Positions 58,585 through 64,000 of a DNA stretch of 64,000 bases are shown in pieces. This DNA is from Sulfitobacter mediterraneus (GTDB taxonomy: Bacteria > Pseudomonadota > Alphaproteobacteria > Rhodobacterales > Rhodobacteraceae). Position 1 is the stretch's first letter; the number at the start of each line of letters is the position of its first letter. Location: positions 2,790,001 through 2,854,000 of the forward strand of contig NZ_CP069004.1 in assembly GCF_016801775.1 (NCBI RefSeq). Direction: 5' to 3'. The translations under genes and the position numbers were made by a program. A model generated the notes under the pieces. That model was not told the origin of the DNA and made no database searches. It saw only the letters and a list, made by a program, of their open reading frames with translations.

Positions 58585-60168
58585 TTAGGCCACCTGTCCA
58601 GAGCGCAGCAAATCTGCCTCAAACCGTTTCAAGGTTCGCCGTGCAGCGGGCGGATAGCCAATGCCCGTTTCGGGATCAATCTCAGGGAACAATGCGCAAA
58701 TCTCTGCCACGACTTCAGTTTCAAAACTCTTGTTGGTTTGAGGGCCCGGCAGATAGCTTTCTGTTTCCAAACCTTCGGAGAACACCACCTGATGGCGGTC
58801 AAACAGCAGGTGAACATAGGTCACATCGCCGCCTGGCTTGCGCCGAACGGAGCGATCATTGACCAGATCACGCGCGGCGACCAGCACCTCTGCCTCACCA
58901 AACAAAAGCTCTGCCAGATTGTCACGGATCAAGACCCGGTGCAGCGGAGACACCAACAGGTCGCGGTGATCGCCAAAGGTATTGGCGCGAATGTGAATCG
59001 GTGCAAACTCGCCTTCCGCCTTTACCGTGCGGGTTCCGATCCAGCGCAGTGGCTGTGGCCCGTCATCCTGGGTCAGCACCAGATCACCCGGCATCAAGGT
59101 CTCGGCAGGGCGTTCGCCGTCAGGCGTTGCGATCATTGTCCCTGCGACAAAGCAAGGCACACCCGTTGCGTTGACAAAGCCGACATCAACGTCACTGCCG
59201 TTGTCGACGGTATAGGTAAAGTTGAAGTTCTCGACATCGCCATCACCCGTCACCGTAAAGGTGCCATTCGGGTTCAGCTTGACCGTTTGCCCTGTGGGCA
59301 GCGTGATCGTGTCACCGGCAACGACATCCTGTCCGTTGATCTGGGTGATTGTCAGGGTGCTGCCGGGTGTGTTGTTGATGTCGTTGGCCAGAACATCGAT
59401 GTCTTTGTCGCCGTCTGGATAAAGGTCAATGTTATCGGACACCGCAACAAGGCTGGTCTGAACAGAGTTGCCTGCAATCAACAGATTTGAATCGAACTGG
59501 TTGTCCGACACATCCGCGATGGCGATCCGCATGGAGTTGACCACATTCGGTGTGACAGCCATCGTCAGGGTCATCGTGATGGTAAAACCATCCATCTCGG
59601 TGTTGTAATCGTCAGACTGGTTGTTGACGTACATGTTGATGTTATTCGTGGTGTTGACGTTACCCGGATCGGTATCGCCGTTGCCAACATCCATCGGCAC
59701 CAGATCGCCATTGACCCAGACACCCACAAAATCCTGATAGATCGAGTTTTGAAATTCGGGGTATTCCTCGGATGAGAACACAAACTGCATTGTCATTGTG
59801 GCCGCATCGGGGATGAAATCCACATCCAGCGTCGCGGCATCATAGGTGCGCGCGCCGGCGTGGTTGTTGTACATGCTGACGTTGTTGCTGCCAGAGGTAT
59901 TGGTGCCGGTGTTTGTGCTTTGGTTGGATTGACCGCTGGAGTTGGTGAAATCCTCAGCCTCACCCGTGGACATGATCACGCCGGTATCAGATGGCGTGAC
60001 CCCCGGCGCAACGCTGTCGCCGTTTGAGTAAATACCCGCGCTGTCGCGATCACCGTAGTAAGTTGCGCCAGTGACCGTGACGCCATTGCCAAAGATCGCC
60101 TGCGCCATATCAAGCGCGGTTGTGCCCTCGCGCACCGTTTCGATAGGAAGTTCCGACGCTGCTACCAT
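58585..60168 (-). CDS. Large secreted-type protein with choice-of-anchor-like domain and Hint domain
   Basis: 527 residues, probably exported although no classical signal peptide is seen. Residues 10-235 look like choice-of-anchor L (TVTGATYYGDRDSAGIYSNG, FVFSSEEYPEFQN, DFVGVWVNG); 240-335 a cadherin/VCBS-like repeat (DKDIDVLANDINNTPGSTLT); then Hint from Cys339 in VPCFVAGTMIATPDGERP, with His410 in SPLHRVLI. In Hint domains Cys1 attacks the preceding peptide bond, so processing after residue 338 is expected. Acidic, Asn-rich composition suits an extracellular or S-layer-like protein. Followed by its degenerate relative. Confidence 0.83.
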   Translation of the reverse strand: MVAASELPIETVREGTTALDMAQAIFGNGVTVTGATYYGDRDSAGIYSNGDSVAPGVTPSDTGVIMSTGEAEDFTNSSGQSNQSTNTGTNTSGSNNVSMYNNHAGARTYDAATLDVDFIPDAATMTMQFVFSSEEYPEFQNSIYQDFVGVWVNGDLVPMDVGNGDTDPGNVNTTNNINMYVNNQSDDYNTEMDGFTITMTLTMAVTPNVVNSMRIAIADVSDNQFDSNLLIAGNSVQTSLVAVSDNIDLYPDGDKDIDVLANDINNTPGSTLTITQINGQDVVAGDTITLPTGQTVKLNPNGTFTVTGDGDVENFNFTYTVDNGSDVDVGFVNATGVPCFVAGTMIATPDGERPAETLMPGDLVLTQDDGPQPLRWIGTRTVKAEGEFAPIHIRANTFGDHRDLLVSPLHRVLIRDNLAELLFGEAEVLVAARDLVNDRSVRRKPGGDVTYVHLLFDRHQVVFSEGLETESYLPGPQTNKSFETEVVAEICALFPEIDPETGIGYPPAARRTLKRFEADLLRSGQVA

Positions 60169-60434
60169 TGTGCCTCAAACCTCTGGTTCGGACAGAACGT
60201 GGCAGCCTGCATGGTTTTCCCATGCGAATGATCTTGGATGCAAACGCGGCCGGATTTTTCCGGTTTTGTCATCTGCGGTATGCTGCTGCGCCCTGCCTCG
60301 GGTCATATTATTGACACAAACTTAACACGAGGATTTAGGAACTGTTAACCTTTTCTCGGCCATCCCCCTTGGCATCGCGTGTTTTTCGCCACAAAACAGG
60401 GTAAATTTCACTGACCTAGCCAAAAGGAACCGCC

Positions 60435-61580
60435 ATGCCCGGTGTTGATCCCGCCGAATTGACCGCGCAGCTTGTGCGCTGTGCCTCTGTCACCCCTGCC
60501 AATGAAGGGGCGTTGGAGATCCTGCATGATCTGCTGTGCGAGGCCGGATTCGAATGTGCCTGGGCGGATCGGGGCGGCATTCGCAACCTGTTCGCCCGTT
60601 GGGGCAAAAAGGGCAACACACGATCCTTTGGGTTCAATGGTCACACCGATGTAGTGCCGATTGGCAATCCCCAGGATTGGTCCATGCCCCCCTTTGGCGC
60701 GGAGGTGAAAGACGGGATCATGTATGGGCGTGGCACCACGGACATGAAATCTGGCGTTGCTGCCTTTGCTGCTGCTGCCGTAGATTTTGTGAAGGACACG
60801 CCGCCCGATGGATCGATCATTCTGACCATCACGGGTGACGAAGAGGGCGACGCGCTGGATGGCACCACGGCGTTGCTTGAATACATGGAAAATCATGGCG
60901 AGCGCATGGATGTGTGCTTGGTCGGGGAGCCAACCTGCCCGGAAACCATGGGCGAAATGATGAAGATCGGACGTCGTGGTTCGATGAACGCAAAGATCAC
61001 CGTGACCGGAGTGCAGGGCCATTCGGCCTATCCGCACCGCGCCAATAATCCGCTGAATGCGATGGTGCGGCTTATGGACAAGCTGGCCTCCCATGAGCTG
61101 GACCAGGGCACCGATCACTTTGATGCATCCACCCTTGCCGTAGTTACTGTCGATACCGGAAATCCGGCGACGAATGTTATCCCGGCAAGCTGTTCTGCGG
61201 GTCTGAATATCCGGTTCAACGATCTGCACTCAGGCGCCAGCCTGACCAAATGGTTGGAGCAGGAAACTTCCCTCATCCGTGACGAATTTGGCGTTGAGAT
61301 CGAGATGAGCGTCAAGATTTCCGGCGAGAGCTTTATCACCCCACCCGGACCCCTGTCGGACTTGATCGGCAAGGCCGTGAAAGCAGAAACCGGCGTTCAG
61401 CCGGTGTTGTCCACGTCCGGCGGCACGTCAGACGCCCGATTTGTCAAACATCATTGCCCAGTGGTTGAATTTGGTTTGGTCGGTCAATCGATGCATAAGG
61501 TCGATGAACATGTGAAGGTGGATCATATCCATCAGCTCAAGGCGATTTATGGCCGCATCCTTCAGGACTATTTTGCGTGA
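60435..61580 (+). CDS. dapE: Succinyl-diaminopimelate desuccinylase
   Basis: 381 residues, the normal DapE length. Zinc ligands: His70 ([11 protein letters not shown]), Asp103 ([11 protein letters not shown]), Glu136 and Glu137 ([11 protein letters not shown]), and the end [14 protein letters not shown] with the last histidine. It removes succinate from N-succinyl-LL-diaminopimelate. The next gene overlaps its stop (GTGA). Confidence 0.95.
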   Translation: MPGVDPAELTAQLVRCASVTPANEGALEILHDLLCEAGFECAWADRGGIRNLFARWGKKGNTRSFGFNGHTDVVPIGNPQDWSMPPFGAEVKDGIMYGRGTTDMKSGVAAFAAAAVDFVKDTPPDGSIILTITGDEEGDALDGTTALLEYMENHGERMDVCLVGEPTCPETMGEMMKIGRRGSMNAKITVTGVQGHSAYPHRANNPLNAMVRLMDKLASHELDQGTDHFDASTLAVVTVDTGNPATNVIPASCSAGLNIRFNDLHSGASLTKWLEQETSLIRDEFGVEIEMSVKISGESFITPPGPLSDLIGKAVKAETGVQPVLSTSGGTSDARFVKHHCPVVEFGLVGQSMHKVDEHVKVDHIHQLKAIYGRILQDYFA

Positions 61581-62152
61581 AAAACGCCACCCTCATCGTA
61601 ATGGTGAAGGAACCGCGCCCCGGGCGTGTCAAAACGCGGCTCGGGCGCGACATCGGAATGACCGCAGCGGCCTGGTGGTTTCGCCATCAGACCCGCCGTC
61701 TGCTGCGGCGGATCGAAGATCCACGTTGGCAGGTCGTTCTGGCCGTTGCCCCGGATGTGGAGGGGCTCAAAAGCCGCAATTGGCCGGCACACTTCCCGCG
61801 ATTGCCGCAAGGGCGCGGTGACCTGGGCGAACGTATGGCGCGGATGCTGCGCCTGTCTGCGCCCGGTCCCGCTTGCGTGATTGGGGCGGATATTCCCGGC
61901 ATCACACGCCACCATATTGCCGAAGCCTTTGCAGCGCTGGGCGATCATGATGCGGTATTTGGACCTGCGCCCGATGGTGGATATTGGCTCGTCGGGCTGA
62001 AACATCCCGCACGTCAGCCTGCGGGGTTTTTTGCCGGTGTGCGTTGGTCCAGCCCTCATGCGCTTTCGGACAGCCGGGCAACGCTTTCGGGCCACCGGAT
62101 TGCGGAAATTACGCCGCTGCGTGACATAGACACCGCCGACGATTTGCGATGA
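61577..62152 (+). CDS. TIGR04282/DUF2064-type glycosyltransferase-like protein
   Basis: 191 residues starting at GTG overlapping the dapE stop. [31 protein letters not shown] and [17 protein letters not shown] are the family motifs. The fold is a small nucleotide-diphospho-sugar transferase type; members are named for arsenosugar biosynthesis but most have no tested role. Probably co-transcribed with dapE. Confidence 0.85.
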   Translation: MKNATLIVMVKEPRPGRVKTRLGRDIGMTAAAWWFRHQTRRLLRRIEDPRWQVVLAVAPDVEGLKSRNWPAHFPRLPQGRGDLGERMARMLRLSAPGPACVIGADIPGITRHHIAEAFAALGDHDAVFGPAPDGGYWLVGLKHPARQPAGFFAGVRWSSPHALSDSRATLSGHRIAEITPLRDIDTADDLR

Positions 62153-62183
62153 CGCGCCGCAGGTCGCGTGCTACCTGAGGGAT

Positions 62184-64000
62184 ATGAGCAAAATCCCCTC
62201 CAAACCCGAAATTCTCGAATGGATCACCCAGAACCCGACCCTGACCGCCAAGCGTGACATCGCCAAGGCGTTCGGGATCAAAGGGGCCGCGCGTATCGAC
62301 CTCAAGCGCGTGCTGAAAGAGCTGGAAGCCGAAGGCCATCTGGAAAAACGCAATCGCAGCTATCAAGACCCCGACCGTCTGCCACCGGTCTCCGTTTTGG
62401 TGGTCACTGGTCCGGACCGTGACGGCGATCTTTATGCCAAGCCGATGGAATGGCAGGGCGAAGGGCAGGAACCGCGTGTTCTGGTCTTGCCGCGTGCCTC
62501 TGATCCGGCGCTGGGCGAAGGGGATCGTATTCTGGCGCGGCTTACGCTGATCAAGAACGAAGAACATCACTATGAGGCGCGGCTGATCCGGCGCATCGGG
62601 ACCAATCCCAAGAAGGTGTTGGGCATTTTCCGCAAGCGCACCGAAGGCGGACGTATCATTCCCATCGACAAAGGGTCTGACAAGGAATGGATCGTGGCTG
62701 ATGACGCCACTTACGGCGCCAAGGACGGTGAGTTGGTCGAGGGTGAACTGGCCGGTCCAAAGGGCCGAATGGGCCTGCCACGGGCACGGATTGTTGACCG
62801 TCTGGGTGACCCGTCCGCGCCCAAAGCTGTGTCACTGATCGCAATTCATCAACACGGCATTCCAGACCAGTTTCCCGATGACGTGATCGCGCAGGCCGAT
62901 GCGGCCAAACCTATGGGCCTGAAAGGGCGCGAGGATCTGCGGGAGATGCCGCTGATCACCATCGACCCATCTGATGCGCGGGACCACGATGATGCCTGTT
63001 ACGCCCATGCGGATGATGACCCCAAGAACGAAGGTGGTCATGTCGTCTGGGTCGCGATTGCGGATGTGGCGGCCTATGTCACACCCGGATCGCCACTGGA
63101 CCAAGAGGCGCGTCGGCGGGGCAATTCCACCTACTTCCCAGACCGGGTGGTGCCGATGCTGCCGGATCGCCTTTCGGGGGATCTATGCAGCCTGCATGAA
63201 GGCGTGCCGCGGGCCTGTATTGCCGTGCGCATGGTGCTTGACCCAAAGGGCAACAAGTTGCGGCACAGCTTTCACCGGGGGTTGATGAAATCTCCGGCAT
63301 CGCTGCACTATCAAGAGGTGCAGGACGCCGTGGACGGCCAGCCGAATGATCGCACCGAAGCATTGTTGGAGCCGGTGCTCAAACCGCTATACGCCGCCTA
63401 CGAGGCGTTGAAGCAGGCCCGCGCAGAGCGCCAGCCGCTCGATCTCGATTTGCCGGAACGACGAATCGAACTTGATGCAGACGGGACGGTCAGATCCGTG
63501 AATTTCAAGGATCGGCTGGACGCGCATCGGTTGATCGAAGAATTCATGGTGCTGGCCAATGTGTCCGCGGCGGAAACCTTGCTGGCAAAGAAGGTGGATC
63601 TGCTGTTCCGGGTCCATGAGGAACCCTCACCCGAAAAACTTGAAAGCCTCCGGGAAACCGCGCAGGCGGCCGGATTCAAACTGGCCAAGGGGCAGGTGCT
63701 GCAGACCGCGCACTTGAACAGGTTGTTGAACGATGCGGCGGGTAGTGACGAGGCGGAGCTGATCAACATCTCGACGCTACGCTCGATGACGCAGGCCTAT
63801 TACGCGCCGCAGCATCTTGGCCATTTTGGGCTGGCATTGCGGTCTTATGCACATTTCACCTCGCCCATTCGCCGCTATGCCGATTTGATCGTTCACCGTG
63901 CTTTGATCACGGCGCATGGTTGGGGTAAAGACGGGTTGAGCCCCGAAGAGATTGAGCGACTGGAGCAAACAGCGGCGCATATTTCGGACACCGAGCGCCG
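62184..64000 (+). CDS. rnr: Ribonuclease R (3' end outside window)
   Basis: Open from the ATG at 62184 (GGATATG, with GAGGGAT before it) to the right edge, 605 codons. The N-terminal winged helix (MSKIPSKPEILEWITQNPTL then RIDLKRVLKELEAEGHLEK), the cold-shock domains, and the RNB catalytic stretch DPSDARDHDDACY, ADVAAYVTPGSPLDQEAR and STYFPDRVVPMLPDRLS are visible. RNase R degrades structured RNA from the 3' end. The S1 domain and the basic tail lie beyond the window. Confidence 0.95.
   Translation, partial: MSKIPSKPEILEWITQNPTLTAKRDIAKAFGIKGAARIDLKRVLKELEAEGHLEKRNRSYQDPDRLPPVSVLVVTGPDRDGDLYAKPMEWQGEGQEPRVLVLPRASDPALGEGDRILARLTLIKNEEHHYEARLIRRIGTNPKKVLGIFRKRTEGGRIIPIDKGSDKEWIVADDATYGAKDGELVEGELAGPKGRMGLPRARIVDRLGDPSAPKAVSLIAIHQHGIPDQFPDDVIAQADAAKPMGLKGREDLREMPLITIDPSDARDHDDACYAHADDDPKNEGGHVVWVAIADVAAYVTPGSPLDQEARRRGNSTYFPDRVVPMLPDRLSGDLCSLHEGVPRACIAVRMVLDPKGNKLRHSFHRGLMKSPASLHYQEVQDAVDGQPNDRTEALLEPVLKPLYAAYEALKQARAERQPLDLDLPERRIELDADGTVRSVNFKDRLDAHRLIEEFMVLANVSAAETLLAKKVDLLFRVHEEPSPEKLESLRETAQAAGFKLAKGQVLQTAHLNRLLNDAAGSDEAELINISTLRSMTQAYYAPQHLGHFGLALRSYAHFTSPIRRYADLIVHRALITAHGWGKDGLSPEEIERLEQTAAHISDTER

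Overview
The window looks like the chromosomal replication-initiation region of an alphaproteobacterium of the Rhodobacteraceae, most likely the Roseobacter group. Support comes from the gene order gyrB-recF-dnaN-dnaA, then rpsT, enoyl-CoA hydratase, mutM, ubiE-ubiB; from moderate-to-high GC with strong third-position bias; and from families typical of that group (Hint-domain secreted proteins, IalB, DUF418, an FMN-binding glutamate synthase-like protein, a serC-serA operon with a candidate serC leader RNA). The genus cannot be fixed from the sequence alone. I see no rRNA, tRNA, insertion sequence, prophage or CRISPR array; coding density is very high, and only one gap (31369-31903, between dnaA and rpsT) exceeds 300 bases.

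Layout. 1-2500: end of a copper-exporting P-type ATPase with its CueR-type regulator, then fumarylpyruvate hydrolase-like and maleylacetoacetate isomerase-like ring-cleavage enzymes. 2482-8135 (minus): a run of two peptide-type ABC permeases, a fused double ATPase, a GNAT acetyltransferase, a NylC/DmpA-type P1 peptidase and an alpha/beta hydrolase; the likely substrate-binding protein lies apart at 11732-13210. 8394-11673: a secreted acidic HdeA-like protein, an AcuC-like deacetylase, a DUF418 membrane protein and a lipoprotein. 13341-21005: a YegD-like Hsp70, an ArgE/DapE-family deacylase, an FNT channel, YihY, a SpoIIAA-like protein, the glutamate synthase-like protein and a CaiB/BaiF CoA-transferase. 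21118-25039: a complete pqi lipid-transport operon (two half-PqiA proteins, a long PqiB, PqiC).

25082-36407 is the replication and housekeeping core. 36471-41625 carries a thiolase, an XRE-cupin regulator and a three-gene threonine-to-glycine operon, kbl - CysK-like - tdh, in which Tdh has lost the four structural-zinc cysteines. 41677-44888 has an App1-type phosphatase, a metallophosphatase, a frameshifted LysR regulator and a small membrane protein. 44937-48792 holds the whole serine pathway (serC-serA with divergent serB). 48848-53762: an ArsR/SRPBCC/YCII trio, a zinc-type asparaginase, IalB, RlmN, a tyrosine phosphatase and a small orphan. 53793-64000: a LOG-family protein, a PLP dehydratase, dapD, a pair of adjacent Hint-domain proteins, dapE, a DUF2064 protein and the start of rnr.

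The most unusual points are the zinc-ligand-less Tdh with its CysK-like operon partner, a shared inverted-repeat motif at the XRE-cupin gene and the kbl operon, the active-looking/degenerate Hint pair, the NylC-like peptidase downstream of a peptide importer, the single-base LysR lesion, and the dnaA-rpsT gap that lacks consensus DnaA boxes but has clustered GANTC sites and ACATC/GATGT repeats. None of these amounts to a clearly new system. All functional statements rest on motif recognition by eye, not on database searches.
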